Shown piece by piece: positions 8,148-16,808 of a DNA stretch of 64,000 nucleotides; positions within the stretch are counted from its first letter, which is position 1; each line of letters opens with the position of its first letter. The position numbers and the translations under genes are program-made. Source of the stretch: an uncultured Oscillospiraceae bacterium (GTDB taxonomy: Bacteria; Bacillota; Clostridia; Oscillospirales; Oscillospiraceae); NCBI GenBank assembly GCA_934573735.1, contig CAKTMC010000003.1:62001-126000 (forward strand), in the 5' to 3' direction. The notes below the pieces were generated by a model. It had not been told where the DNA came from, searched no databases, and was given only the letters and a program-made list of their open reading frames with translations.

Positions 8148-9404
8148 TTATATCCAGCATAGGGCGCTGAGCGTCACGGCGCCGAATATCATCCATGCGC
8201 GGCAGGAACGGCGGCCGGTGATGAGAGAATACGCGGCGGCGACGCAGCCTGCAAGCAGCACGGAGGCAAGCCATGTGCTCTCAAGGCGCAGCGGGGTGAA
8301 GCCGAAGCAGTCGATATACAGCGCAAGCTTTGAAAGCGCCACGACTGCAAAGAGTATGCTCTCGGCAAGCAGCACGAGGCAGAGCGCAAGACTGAGCCGC
8401 CGCTCACGCACGGGCTGTGCGCTCATCCGGGTGACGAGCCAGAGCAGCACAAGGTTCAGCGCCATGACCCGGCACAGCTCAAAGAAGCCCTGACGCGCAT
8501 ACTGCGCAACGGTCATCCCTTCGGGCAGAGTCCGCGAGAATGCGCCGAAAATATAGCCGCCCTGCATCACGAAGAACACCGCATAAACCGCGATAAACAC
8601 CGCAAGGCACATGCTCCAGACCCTTGCCGGGACTATGCGAAGCTGACCGAGCAGGGATTCGAGAAAGCCGCGCCGCTCCGTGATGCGCTCCGGGCTAAGG
8701 CGCATACTGCCGGAAATAAGACCGAAGATATACGCGCCGACCGGCAGACTTACAAGAAGCTTAAAGAAAAAGTTTACAAGATTTACATTATTGGTGAAAA
8801 ATCCGGTGATATTCCCGACCAGAGTACCGAAGCCCGCGTCCGCGCCGCTGAGATGCTCAAGAGCGCTGAGAAGCAGCAGCAGAGCCAGCAGCACCGCGAT
8901 TATGCTCCCGATGAGCGCGCTTGTGTTAAGCTTCTTCCCCTCGCGGCGGGGACGGGAGGCAAAATGCCACCAGGTTCTCACGCGGAGAAAAAAGTTGCCG
9001 AAGGGCAGAAGAACAAAGCCGCTGAGCGCGTCGAGGGGCAGGAAGTGACCGCTTTCGCCGTCAAGCAGCACCCCGGCGCGGCTCATCGTCCACCAGACCG
9101 CAAATATATTTGCGAAAATAAAGGTCGCGGATTTCCCCCAGACCTCGCAGGGCGAAAAAACATAGGAGCAGACGGCGGAGAGCATACAGCCGAGCCAGAC
9201 CCAGCTTTCCCAGACCCGGCGGCGCGATGCGCATAGATACTCGACCAGTGCAAAATAAATCGCCGTGAATACGAGCAGCCACAGCTCAAGCTCACCGCCG
9301 AAGGGGGCGGCGACGTAGATATATGCGGCAAGGTAGCTGAGAAGCGCCGCGATAAGCTCTTTTCTTGCCGCGCTGAAGGCGGGCTTATTCAGGTTTTCGT
9401 CCAT
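8148..9404 (-). CDS. Polytopic membrane protein, DUF4173/DUF4153-like
   Basis: 418 residues with roughly ten hydrophobic segments. The C-terminal third, with SKLALYIDCFGFTPLRLEST, resembles the conserved 'LYI..YGLT..R' segment of DUF4173/DUF4153 membrane proteins, whose function is not known. ATG with GGAGGC 6 nt upstream. It follows the lipoprotein gene by 16 nt and is the last gene of the unit formed with DUF2975, HTH and lipoprotein genes, which suggests a joint membrane-linked role. The family call is from memory of the motif only. Confidence 0.6.
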   Translation of the reverse strand: MDENLNKPAFSAARKELIAALLSYLAAYIYVAAPFGGELELWLLVFTAIYFALVEYLCASRRRVWESWVWLGCMLSAVCSYVFSPCEVWGKSATFIFANIFAVWWTMSRAGVLLDGESGHFLPLDALSGFVLLPFGNFFLRVRTWWHFASRPRREGKKLNTSALIGSIIAVLLALLLLLSALEHLSGADAGFGTLVGNITGFFTNNVNLVNFFFKLLVSLPVGAYIFGLISGSMRLSPERITERRGFLESLLGQLRIVPARVWSMCLAVFIAVYAVFFVMQGGYIFGAFSRTLPEGMTVAQYARQGFFELCRVMALNLVLLWLVTRMSAQPVRERRLSLALCLVLLAESILFAVVALSKLALYIDCFGFTPLRLESTWLASVLLAGCVAAAYSLITGRRSCRAWMIFGAVTLSALCWI

Positions 9405-9420
9405 ATTCGCCTCCGAGAGC

Positions 9421-9855
9421 TCAGCCCTCGACGTTCAGCCAGTCGCTGAAGCCCGTGTCGAGCTCATCAAACTGCGCCTCACTCCGATAGCCCTCGACCG
9501 AGCCGTCATGCAGCGACACGCGGTAATAAAGGGTCATGTCCCGCAGCTCCGCACCGCTCAGCGCGGAGAGCTCATCCTCAAGCTCAAGAGCAAACTCATA
9601 GGGCAGCGCCTTGACACCGATATACGCCCCGTTGTCGCTGACGCAGTAGGCATAGACGTAGTCCTCGACCAGTATGCAGCTCACGCGCTCACTTTCGCGC
9701 CGCGAGAGTACACATTCTCCGCTGCCGATGCGCTCTATCTCATATCCGCCGGGCAGCGGCGTTACGCCCTTTGCCTTGGCAGAGCAGCCGCAGAGCGCGA
9801 GCACCAGCGCGAAAAGCAGCAGCAGCGAAAGGCTTATTTTAATATTATTATTCAT
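9421..9855 (-). CDS. Small putative lipoprotein
   Basis: 144 residues. The signal sequence MNNNIKISLSLLLLFALVLA leads to a lipobox-like LALCGC near residues 20-24, so it is probably lipid-anchored on the outer face of the membrane. The remainder is a small acidic domain I do not recognise. The ATG at 9855 has AAGGAGGG 5 nt upstream and overlaps the 3' end of the HTH gene by 8 nt, indicating coupled translation. Confidence 0.72.
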   Translation of the reverse strand: MNNNIKISLSLLLLFALVLALCGCSAKAKGVTPLPGGYEIERIGSGECVLSRRESERVSCILVEDYVYAYCVSDNGAYIGVKALPYEFALELEDELSALSGAELRDMTLYYRVSLHDGSVEGYRSEAQFDELDTGFSDWLNVEG

Positions 9856-10072
9856 GCTTCCCTCCTTGGTCGTCAACGAACTCCAAAATATCCCCGGGCT
9901 GACATTGCAGCTCGTGACACAGCGCCATAAGCGTTGAAAAGCGTATGGCCTTGGCCTTGTTGTTTTTCAGAATGGACAGGTTTGCCGGGGTGATGCCGAC
10001 GCGCTCGGCAAGCTCACCGGCGGATATCTTGCGCCGCGCCATCATAACGTCCAGATTTACGAGTATTTCCAT
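9848..10072 (-). CDS. HTH-type regulator, YozG-like (Cro/C1 family)
   Basis: 74 residues making up one Cro/C1-type helix-turn-helix: MMARRKISAGELAERVGITP is followed by NLSILKNNKAKAIRFSTLM, the pattern of YozG/HTH_26 proteins. These small regulators are very often encoded directly after a DUF2975 membrane protein, as here (14-nt gap). I chose the ATG at 10072 because GAGGTG lies 5 nt upstream; a TTG in frame 18 nt earlier is less likely. It probably regulates its own operon, for which an inverted repeat upstream (10595-10615) is a candidate site. Confidence 0.88.
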   Translation of the reverse strand: MEILVNLDVMMARRKISAGELAERVGITPANLSILKNNKAKAIRFSTLMALCHELQCQPGDILEFVDDQGGKHE

Positions 10073-10086
10073 GGCTGCACCTCGGC

Positions 10087-10536
10087 TCAAATCGTGTAAT
10101 CCAGCTCATCCTTCATGCGGATGGCCTGCTCAAACACGTTTTTGACAATGCGCACGATGAGCGCCATGAAGCCCGCCGCAATGGCGACGGCGGCAAAGGG
10201 GAGGTAGAAAAAGCTGCTTGCAAGGCAGACTGCCCCCGCGCCCACGCAGCACCAGCTCACGAGACGCAGACAGCGGACGTTGCCGGGGATAAACACCTCG
10301 CCGCGGCGGATATTGCCCAAGAGCCGCCACATCTGCCACAGCAGCAGCCAGCCGAAAACGCTGCAAAGATAAATCGTCGCCGTCATGCCCGCGCCCTGCT
10401 GCCCCGCCATGCCGCGCAGCCCGATATACCAGCCGACAGCCCAGTGCGCCCCGATATCAAGGGCCGCGAGCAGCAGCGCAAATACCGCCACGCAGACCTG
10501 AGACAAAATTATGCTTTTATTCGTGTTCCAATTCAT
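10087..10536 (-). CDS. DUF2975 family membrane protein
   Basis: 149 residues with four hydrophobic segments (about 8-30, 48-68, 92-112 and 113-130) and the IRRGEVFIPGNVRCLR loop typical of DUF2975. Function unknown. In Firmicutes these proteins pair with a YozG-like HTH regulator and may signal to it from the membrane; the pairing is seen here, the signalling idea is inference. First gene of the minus-strand operon 10536-8148. Confidence 0.8.
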   Translation of the reverse strand: MNWNTNKSIILSQVCVAVFALLLAALDIGAHWAVGWYIGLRGMAGQQGAGMTATIYLCSVFGWLLLWQMWRLLGNIRRGEVFIPGNVRCLRLVSWCCVGAGAVCLASSFFYLPFAAVAIAAGFMALIVRIVKNVFEQAIRMKDELDYTI

Positions 10537-10560
10537 ACTCTACACTCCTTTGTCACTCAT

Positions 10561-10589
10561 AGGGTAGCACAGTCAGTATCGTTTGTCAA
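10561..10589 (-). promoter_or_regulatory. Promoter of the DUF2975-HTH operon
   Basis: TTGACA (10589-10584), 17-nt spacer, TACCCT (10566-10561), 25 nt before the DUF2975 start. Confidence 0.65.
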
Positions 10590-10594
10590 TCAAA

Positions 10595-10615
10595 ATTTAT
10601 CGAATAACGATAAAT
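10595..10615. promoter_or_regulatory. Inverted repeat ATTTATCG-N5-CGATAAAT upstream of the -35 box
   Basis: Perfect 8-bp arms and 5-nt spacer, ending 6 nt upstream of the -35 element. Candidate operator for the YozG-like protein. Only the left half survives in the duplicated copy near 11560. Confidence 0.45.
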
Positions 10616-10621
10616 AAACAC

Positions 10622-10655
10622 AATAAAAACCGGGGACTCGGCAAAAGTCCCCGGT
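10622..10655 (-). terminator. Terminator of the 237-residue membrane protein gene (repeat copy 1)
   Basis: Minus strand: ACCGGGGACT / AGTCCCCGGT 10-bp stem with a 7-nt loop, then TTTTATT. The same stem-loop recurs at 11589-11615. Confidence 0.85.
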
Positions 10656-10726
10656 GAAAAGCGCAGGATACGCGCAGTTAATTAAACTGCGCAAAGTGAA
10701 AAATATCAAGCTTCAATAAAGCAATT

Positions 10727-11440
10727 TCAGTAACTTTTGCTTGCTCTGACAAACAATGATAAAAACAGAAACAAAAATAAATAGAGAATTGAGCTCAATA
10801 CAGAATTAATCTTTATAAGGTCATGAGCTCCGAGTAAAACAATCCCGGTCAATATAAACTGTATGCCAATGTCGAGTTCAACAAGTGTGCATGAAAGCAG
10901 GATTGAGGAACGCATATTATAAAATGTTTCGTCTGTAAAATGATGGAGCATACCGTCACAGTAGCATTGCTTGTATCTGCTTTGATACGGCAAAAAAGAG
11001 TCCAATTCTTTTGGCAGCCGCTCAGGAGCCAAAGCAGCAAAAACTCCGGAAACCAAAATCAGGAAACAATTGGAGCTCAATCGTTCCCTGTATTTTGAGG
11101 GCAGACATTTCTTTGAAAAGTAGATGTACTGCGTTTTTGGCTTTCTCCATTCAACATCCACAAATCCGATCTCGGCAATTTCTGTCCACCTGAGGAAAGA
11201 CTGATTAAAAAGGCTTTTCACCGAGATGCCCTCCGGCAATACGGTTATCTGACGATGCGAAATGGCAATATTCACCATGCCATACAGCCCAATAACAACA
11301 ATACTAAGCTGAGAAAACAATAAAAGGAATGACAAGCTTCCGAAAAAAAGCGTATAGAGAATCAGTCCTTCTAAAATGCTTGCAAGAGCGACGAAAAATA
11401 ATCCATCGAGAAAAACCCGAAGGTCTTTTTTTAATATCAT
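10727..11440 (-). CDS. Hypothetical membrane protein with PH-like middle domain
   Basis: 237 residues, not recognised. Two hydrophobic segments at the N-terminus (about 14-60), a soluble middle with LPEGISVKSLFNQSFLRWTE, a pattern like bacterial PH-like domains, and two more hydrophobic segments at the C-terminus. I chose the ATG at 11440 since GGAGGTC lies 10 nt upstream. Its AT-rich, A/T-ending codon use differs clearly from the neighbours, and it lies between two copies of an 80-nt repeat carrying a promoter region and a terminator. It may be an acquired or duplicated cassette. Confidence 0.6.
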   Translation of the reverse strand: MILKKDLRVFLDGLFFVALASILEGLILYTLFFGSLSFLLLFSQLSIVVIGLYGMVNIAISHRQITVLPEGISVKSLFNQSFLRWTEIAEIGFVDVEWRKPKTQYIYFSKKCLPSKYRERLSSNCFLILVSGVFAALAPERLPKELDSFLPYQSRYKQCYCDGMLHHFTDETFYNMRSSILLSCTLVELDIGIQFILTGIVLLGAHDLIKINSVLSSILYLFLFLFLSLFVRASKSY

Positions 11441-11523
11441 CCGTTCAACGACCTCCATTACTGCTCGCTCATCTTGCTTTAGATTAACAGTGTTTATTTA
11501 ATAATCTCATATTTCTGTCTCAT

Positions 11524-11552
11524 ATGCTACCACAAGGCGCATGGTTTGTAAA
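11524..11552 (-). promoter_or_regulatory. Promoter of the 237-residue gene, homologous to the DUF2975 promoter
   Basis: TTTACA (11552-11547), 17-nt spacer, TAGCAT (11529-11524). The alignment with 10561-10589 is continuous, so this promoter is a diverged duplicate. Confidence 0.5.
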
Positions 11553-11622
11553 TCAAAGCTTTATCGAATAGCCTGCTTATACGAAAAAACCGGGGACTCG
11601 GCAAAAGTCCCCGGTGAAAAGC
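11545..11622. repeat. Direct repeat copy 2 (promoter upstream region plus terminator)
   Basis: Second copy of the repeat at 10581-10662; the terminator part is identical, the promoter-side part is diverged. Confidence 0.75.
11584..11615 (-). terminator. Terminator of the NAD synthetase gene (repeat copy 2)
   Basis: Same 10-bp stem ACCGGGGACT / AGTCCCCGGT, followed on the minus strand by TTTTTTCG. Confidence 0.85.
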
Positions 11623-11661
11623 TATATTGCGCCGTAGCTCACGGCAGCTTTTGTTTTTGAC

Positions 11662-13569
11662 TCACTCAAGCCCCATTTCCTTTGCCAGCTCGTCAAGCTC
11701 ACGCAGGAAAAGGCTGCTTTCGCCGTCGGAGGGCATATGCAGACCGTTGCGCGGAGAGACGCTGAAGGCCTCGACTGCGGGACCGTCCATCAGGCAGCTG
11801 CGCTTGAACTGCTGCGTAAACAGGCGCTTGCAGTAGCTTCTGAGCCAGCGGATAAGCTCCTCGTCCGTAAACTCGTTATGATAAGCGATTTTTGCAAGGC
11901 GCAGGGTCTTTGCCGGACCGAAGCCGCAGATGAGTATCTTATGGGTGAAGAAGTCCTGAAGGCTGTAGGAGCCGACGGCGTCCTCGCTCTTCTGCTCTAT
12001 CTGGTCGTCGTGTATGGGAAGAAGCTCCGGCGTTACGGGGCAGTCAAGCACATCGTAGAGCGCGGCCTTGAGTATCTTGTCCTCGGTCTTGCCGGCAATA
12101 TAGCTGACGTTTGCGCGAACCTGAGTTTTGGTAAGTCCCATGTTTACGTCGTACATACTGGTGTGGTCACCGTTATAGGTACACCAGCCGTCGATAAACT
12201 CGCTGAGATCCTCGGTGCCGACGTCAAGCCCGTTGACCTTGTTGGCAATATCCATGAGCACCTGCGTGCGCTCACGCGCCTGCGCGTTTTCAAAAACGAT
12301 GGAATAATCATCGTGCGCATGCCCGATATCGTCAAAGTGCTGATACACGCTCTTGCCGATGTCGATGACGCGAACCTCCGCGCCGAGCTGCTCGGCGACG
12401 ACTATGGCGTTGGACTTTGTGCGGGAGGAGGTGCCGAAGCAGGGCAGAGTGCAGGCAACGACATTGGCTGCGGGAAGTCCCATGCGCTTTACCGCCATGG
12501 CGCTGACCATGACTGCAAGCGTGGAGTCCACGCCGCCGGAGATGCCGACGACGCAGTGGTCAAGCCCTGCGTACTCCATGCGCTTTACAAGACCGGAGAC
12601 CTGAATGTCGAGCATACGCTCGCAGTAATTCGGCATATCCGCCTCGCTTGCGGGCAGATGCGGGTACTTGCGGTAGCTGCGGGTAAGAACGGTATCGACC
12701 GGCTCTCCGCCCCAGACGCTCTCATAATACTCGTCGCAGTCAAGGTCAAAGTCCTCGCTGCCGCGGCGGGAATTGACGATGTACTCAATGTCAAGCTCAC
12801 TGACGGCCATGCTGTTTTCACGTTCGTCGGAGGCCAGTATTTCGCCGTTTTCGGCTATCATGCAAAGCCCGGAAAAGACGTTGTCGGTGCTGCTCTCGCC
12901 CTTGCCGGGAGCCGCCAGAACCATGCCGCAGTGCAGACGGCGGGACTGGGCGCGCAGAGTGAGCCCGGTTTCATCGGCGGAGCTGACGGTCGCCGGGAAG
13001 GAGGCAAGCTGAGCTATGAGCGTAGCCCCCGCCTGCGCGTGGCGCACGGAGGGAGGAACGAGCGCGTCTATATCCGCGCCGAGCTCCGCCGCGACCTTGA
13101 GCTCGGGCAGGGCGGCGCAGCAGAATATATTGTCGGTGCTGAGCACGGCGATGTGGTCCGCGTCTATCTCAACCTCGGTGTAAGCGTCGGTCGGCTCTGA
13201 AAACTGAGTGCCGCGGACGTTCTCACGCGGGACAAGACCCAGAAGCTCTCCGTCGTATATCGCGGCGGCGCAGCTATAGAGTCTGGAGCCGACGGCAACG
13301 GGCAGACCGACGAAAACGAGCATATCCACTCCGGCAGTCGCATTGATGACCTTGAGCAGAGCGCGCTTTGCGCCGCGCAGCACTACGCCGTGCCCGGTGA
13401 GGTCAAAGCAGGTGCAGCCGGTGAGCACAAGCTCGGGGAATACAAGCAGCTTTACGCCCTTCTCCCCGGCAGCCTTGATGCTCTCGATAACACGCTCGGC
13501 GTTGTACTCGGTGTCAACTACCTTGATGACAGGGGATGCCGACGCGACCTTGATAAATCCGTCTTTCAT
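11662..13569 (-). CDS. nadE: Glutamine-dependent NAD+ synthetase
   Basis: 635 residues. The N-terminal nitrilase-type glutaminase domain (about 1-270) shows LLVFPELVLTG with the catalytic Glu, and IFCCAALPEL with the expected Cys. The C-terminal synthetase domain has GISGGVDSTLAVM, the SGGxDS ATP-pyrophosphatase loop. It makes NAD+ from deamido-NAD+ using glutamine ammonia. I chose the ATG at 13569 (MKDGFIKVASASP) with AAAGGTGA 7 nt upstream; the open frame runs further but is non-coding there. It follows glyS by 46 nt and ends with its own terminator. Confidence 0.93.
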   Translation of the reverse strand: MKDGFIKVASASPVIKVVDTEYNAERVIESIKAAGEKGVKLLVFPELVLTGCTCFDLTGHGVVLRGAKRALLKVINATAGVDMLVFVGLPVAVGSRLYSCAAAIYDGELLGLVPRENVRGTQFSEPTDAYTEVEIDADHIAVLSTDNIFCCAALPELKVAAELGADIDALVPPSVRHAQAGATLIAQLASFPATVSSADETGLTLRAQSRRLHCGMVLAAPGKGESSTDNVFSGLCMIAENGEILASDERENSMAVSELDIEYIVNSRRGSEDFDLDCDEYYESVWGGEPVDTVLTRSYRKYPHLPASEADMPNYCERMLDIQVSGLVKRMEYAGLDHCVVGISGGVDSTLAVMVSAMAVKRMGLPAANVVACTLPCFGTSSRTKSNAIVVAEQLGAEVRVIDIGKSVYQHFDDIGHAHDDYSIVFENAQARERTQVLMDIANKVNGLDVGTEDLSEFIDGWCTYNGDHTSMYDVNMGLTKTQVRANVSYIAGKTEDKILKAALYDVLDCPVTPELLPIHDDQIEQKSEDAVGSYSLQDFFTHKILICGFGPAKTLRLAKIAYHNEFTDEELIRWLRSYCKRLFTQQFKRSCLMDGPAVEAFSVSPRNGLHMPSDGESSLFLRELDELAKEMGLE

Positions 13570-13615
13570 TTTCTGTTCACCTTTTCTTTCAAATATATTG
13601 GGAATTATACGGTTA

Positions 13616-15052
13616 TCAGAACTTGATGCGCTCCTCAATGTAGCTCTTGACCTCGGAGATGGGGATGCGTACCTGAGACATACTGTCGCGCTCACGGATG
13701 GTGACGCAGTGGTCTGCAACATCGGTCTCGGTGCCGACGGTGTTGAAGTCAAAGGTCACGCAGAAGGGAGTGCCTATCTCGTCCTCGCGGCGATAGCGCT
13801 TGCCGATGGAGCCGGTCTCGTCGTAATCGCACATGAAGTCCCTGGAGAGCTCCTGATAAAGCTCCAGAGCGGGATCGGTAAGAACCTCCTTCTTGGAAAG
13901 CGGCAGGATGGCGCACTTGAAGGGAGCAAGCGCCGGGTGCAGGTGCATGACGGTGCGGACGTCGGGGTTGCCCTTCTTGTCCTGACCGACTACCTCCTCG
14001 TCGTATGCGTCGCACAGCACGCTCAGCACGGTACGCTCAACGCCGAGGGAGGGCTCGATGACATAGGGAATGTAGTGCTCGTTCGTCTCCTGATCGTAGT
14101 AGCTGAGATCCTGACCGGACACGGTCTGGTGCTGGGTGAGGTCATAATCGGTACGGTCGGCAACGCCCCAGAGCTCGCCCCAGCCGAAGGGGAACAGGAA
14201 CTCAAAGTCGGTGGTCGCCTTGGAGTAGAAGCAAAGCTCCTCGGGGTCATGGTCGCGCAGACGCAGGTTCTCGTCCTTGAGACCGATGGACAGGAGGAAG
14301 TTGTGGCAGAAGCTGCGCCAGTAGTCAAACCACTCAAGGTCGGTGCCGGGCTTGCAGAAGAACTCAAGCTCCATCTGCTCAAACTCGCGGACGCGGAAGA
14401 TGAAGTTGCCCGGGGTAATCTCGTTGCGGAAGCTCTTGCCTATCTGACCGATGCCGAAGGGGAGCTTGCGGCGGGTGGTGCGCTGGACGTTGACAAAGTT
14501 TGTGAAGATGCCCTGCGCGGTCTCGGGGCGGAGATAGACGGTGTTCTTTGCGTCCTCGGTCACGCCCTGGAAGGTCTTGAACATGAGGTTAAACTGACGT
14601 ATATCGGTGAAGTTATGCTTGCCGCAGGTGGGACAGGGGATGTTGTGCTCCTCGACAAAGTCCTTCATCTCGCTCTGGGAGAAGGCGTCGATGGGCTTGG
14701 GAAGCTCAAAGCCGGTCTCGCCGCACCAGTCCTCGATGAGCTTGTCGGCGCGGAAGCGCTCGTGGCACTCGCGGCAGTCCATGAGAGGATCGGAGAAGCC
14801 GCTGAGATGACCGGAGGCGACCCAGGTCTGCGGATTCATAAGGATGGCGGCGTCAAGACCCACGTTGTAGCGGTTTTCCTGAACGAATTTCTTCCACCAT
14901 GCCTTCTTGACGTTGTTCTTCAGCTCGACGCCGAGGGGGCCGTAGTCCCAGGTGTTTGCAAGGCCGCCGTATATCTCGCTTCCGGCGAAGATGAAGCCGC
15001 GGTTCTTGCACAGGGCGACGATTTTGTCCATGGTTTTTTCTGTGTTTTTCAT
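13616..15052 (-). CDS. glyS: Glycyl-tRNA synthetase, single-chain alpha2 type
   Basis: 478 residues. The sequence opens [20 protein letters not shown] and contains [18 protein letters not shown], the N-terminal signature of the dimeric class II enzyme; [13 protein letters not shown] and [11 protein letters not shown] are class II motif regions, and the C-terminal anticodon-binding domain starts near residue 380 ([14 protein letters not shown]). Cys pairs in [10 protein letters not shown] and [10 protein letters not shown] suggest a zinc-binding insertion. It charges tRNA-Gly in the cytoplasm. The ATG at 15052 has GAAAGGAAG upstream. No T-box leader was found. Confidence 0.94.
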   Translation of the reverse strand: MKNTEKTMDKIVALCKNRGFIFAGSEIYGGLANTWDYGPLGVELKNNVKKAWWKKFVQENRYNVGLDAAILMNPQTWVASGHLSGFSDPLMDCRECHERFRADKLIEDWCGETGFELPKPIDAFSQSEMKDFVEEHNIPCPTCGKHNFTDIRQFNLMFKTFQGVTEDAKNTVYLRPETAQGIFTNFVNVQRTTRRKLPFGIGQIGKSFRNEITPGNFIFRVREFEQMELEFFCKPGTDLEWFDYWRSFCHNFLLSIGLKDENLRLRDHDPEELCFYSKATTDFEFLFPFGWGELWGVADRTDYDLTQHQTVSGQDLSYYDQETNEHYIPYVIEPSLGVERTVLSVLCDAYDEEVVGQDKKGNPDVRTVMHLHPALAPFKCAILPLSKKEVLTDPALELYQELSRDFMCDYDETGSIGKRYRREDEIGTPFCVTFDFNTVGTETDVADHCVTIRERDSMSQVRIPISEVKSYIEERIKF

Positions 15053-15114
15053 TTTTCTTCCTTTCCCGCGGCTGGCTGCCGCAGAGATAATATTTGTCTT
15101 TTTGACAAACAATA

Positions 15115-15143
15115 ATTATACCAGAGTTTATATCTATAAGCAA
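15115..15143 (-). promoter_or_regulatory. Promoter of glyS-nadE
   Basis: TTGCTT (15143-15138), 17-nt spacer, TATAAT (15120-15115). Confidence 0.55.
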
Positions 15144-15220
15144 TACAAAGCGGGGGTCAAATTATTCACAATAATCTATGCCCGAAGTTCTTAAGAATTC
15201 AAAAGTTTGTCTTTTTTTTC

Positions 15221-15248
15221 TTGCCCCTGTCGAAGCATGGTGTATAAT
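15221..15248 (+). promoter_or_regulatory. Promoter of the polysaccharide deacetylase gene
   Basis: TTGCCC (15221-15226), 16-nt spacer, TATAAT (15243-15248), 50 nt before the start. Confidence 0.55.
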
Positions 15249-15297
15249 GTAGAGGATAAAAAATCTAACGACAGCATTCGAGGGGGAAACGGAAACC

Positions 15298-16758
15298 ATG
15301 GATAGGGCTCGTCACGCCGCACACACAAGAAAAAAGAAAAAAGCGACCGCCGTAGTACTGCTGGTCTATCTTTTACTGATAGTACTTGCGGTATTCGTCA
15401 TCGACGGCAGGCATCCCGCCTTTACGCTCAACGGCGCAAAGGACATGACGCTGGAGGTCGGCTCGGAATACACGGAGCTCGGCGCCTCGGCGGAGTCGGT
15501 GGGAAGAGTATTCAAAAACAGCGGCGAGCCGCTTGAGGTGAGCATCAGCGGCAGCGTTGATACCTCAAGGGTCGGCGAGTATGACGTGGTTTATCACGCG
15601 AAGAGTCTTATTATCCCCGGCAGCACCGTGCGTCACGTCTCGGTGGTGGATACCGAGGCTCCGGTTATTGAGCTCAAGCACGAGGCGGGCACGGCAGCGC
15701 CGGCAAGCACGGCGGACTATGTCGAGGAGGGCTACAGCGCGACGGATAACTATGACGGCGACCTCACCGACAAGGTGGAGCGCACCGTGACCGACAAGAG
15801 CGTTATATACACCGTCAAGGACTCCTCCGGAAATGAAACGAGCGTTGAGCGCGTCATCATCGGCCCGCCCATACTCAATCTGACCGGCGGCACGGAGGTG
15901 GAGCTTGTCGCAAGCCCGCGCTTTGAGGAGCCCGGATACGAGGCGCACGACACGCAGGGCGCGGATTTGACCGACCGTGTGGAGGTAAGCGGCAATATTG
16001 CCCCCTATAAGGTCGGAAGCTATACCCTCACATACTCCGTCACCAATGACCGCGGCGAGGTCACAAGCCTTGAGCGCACCGTAAACGTCGTTGCGGCGGA
16101 AAAGCCCGAGAGCACCAAGCCCGATAACCCCAAGACCATCTATCTCACCTTTGACGACGGTCCGGGTCCCTATACCGCTGAGCTTTTGGATTTGCTCGCG
16201 CGCTACAACGTGAAGGCGACCTTCTTTGTCACCGCGCTCAACTCCGATTATGAGGACATGATAGGCAGAGCCTACAGCGAGGGACACAGCATCGCCGTGC
16301 ACACCTACTCGCATGACTACCGCAAGATATACGCCAGCGAAAAAGCGTTCTTTGACGATTTCAACGCCATGGAGGACGTTATTTACCGTCAGACCGGCGA
16401 ATATACAAAGCTCTGCCGCTTCCCCGGCGGCAGCTCGAACACGGTCAGCCAGTTCAACCCCGGTATCATGAGCAGGCTTGTCGGGATAATGAACGACATG
16501 GGCTACAAGTATTTTGACTGGAACGTTGACAGTGACGACGCCGGCGTGACGAAGTGGGCGGACGGCGTGTACGCAAACGTCATTAAGGGCTGCCGCGAGA
16601 CCTTCGGCTACGGCTACAGCATGGTGCTCCAGCACGACGTAAAGGATTACAGCGTCGCCGCCGTCGAGAGCATTATAAACTGGGGTCTGTCAAACGGTTA
16701 CGACTTTGCAGCCATTGACATGACAAGCCCCACAGCCCACCACGGTCTTTATAATTAA
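15298..16758 (+). CDS. Membrane-anchored polysaccharide deacetylase (NodB) with Ig-like domains
   Basis: 486 residues. A basic N-terminus and a membrane helix (about 18-38) anchor it outside the cell. Three DUF5011/Ig-like repeats follow (about 40-115, 118-195, 196-265), each with the GEYDVVYHA or VGSYTLTYSV pattern. The NodB domain (about 280-480) shows TIYLTFDDGPGPYT with the catalytic and metal Asp, HTYSHDYRKI with the metal His pair, and CRFPGGSSN. It probably removes N-acetyl groups from peptidoglycan or a surface polymer. ATG with GAGGGGG upstream at a rather long spacing. The GT2 gene converges on it. Confidence 0.9.
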   Translation: MDRARHAAHTRKKKKATAVVLLVYLLLIVLAVFVIDGRHPAFTLNGAKDMTLEVGSEYTELGASAESVGRVFKNSGEPLEVSISGSVDTSRVGEYDVVYHAKSLIIPGSTVRHVSVVDTEAPVIELKHEAGTAAPASTADYVEEGYSATDNYDGDLTDKVERTVTDKSVIYTVKDSSGNETSVERVIIGPPILNLTGGTEVELVASPRFEEPGYEAHDTQGADLTDRVEVSGNIAPYKVGSYTLTYSVTNDRGEVTSLERTVNVVAAEKPESTKPDNPKTIYLTFDDGPGPYTAELLDLLARYNVKATFFVTALNSDYEDMIGRAYSEGHSIAVHTYSHDYRKIYASEKAFFDDFNAMEDVIYRQTGEYTKLCRFPGGSSNTVSQFNPGIMSRLVGIMNDMGYKYFDWNVDSDDAGVTKWADGVYANVIKGCRETFGYGYSMVLQHDVKDYSVAAVESIINWGLSNGYDFAAIDMTSPTAHHGLYN

Positions 16759-16764
16759 GCATAA

Positions 16765-16796
16765 TTAAGCAGGAGAAGTAAAAATCTCCTGCTTAA
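16765..16796. terminator. Bidirectional terminator between deacetylase and GT2 genes
   Basis: Perfect 12-bp stem TTAAGCAGGAGA / TCTCCTGCTTAA with an 8-nt loop, between convergent genes. The U-tracts are weak on both sides. Confidence 0.7.
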
Positions 16797-16808
16797 CTTA
16801 TTATATTC

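Larger units (their letters stand above)
10581..10662. repeat. Direct repeat copy 1 (promoter upstream region plus terminator)
   Basis: The sequence gtttgt-aatcaaa--tttatcgaata, followed after a short gap by the accggggactcggcaaaag...gtgaaaagc stem-loop, is shared with 11545-11622. The two copies flank the 237-residue gene. Confidence 0.75.

Noticed and set aside
11737..13200. 487-residue plus-strand frame opposite nadE
   Set aside because: No ribosome site or family; the minus strand encodes a complete NAD synthetase.
13343..15115. 590-residue frame on the plus strand opposite glyS and nadE
   Set aside because: It lies opposite two well-recognised genes, has no matching protein family and a Val/Leu/Ala-rich composition typical of antisense frames of GC-rich genes.
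15053..15297. T-box leader for glyS
   Set aside because: No T-box sequence or specifier hairpin was found; the leader after the promoter is too short.
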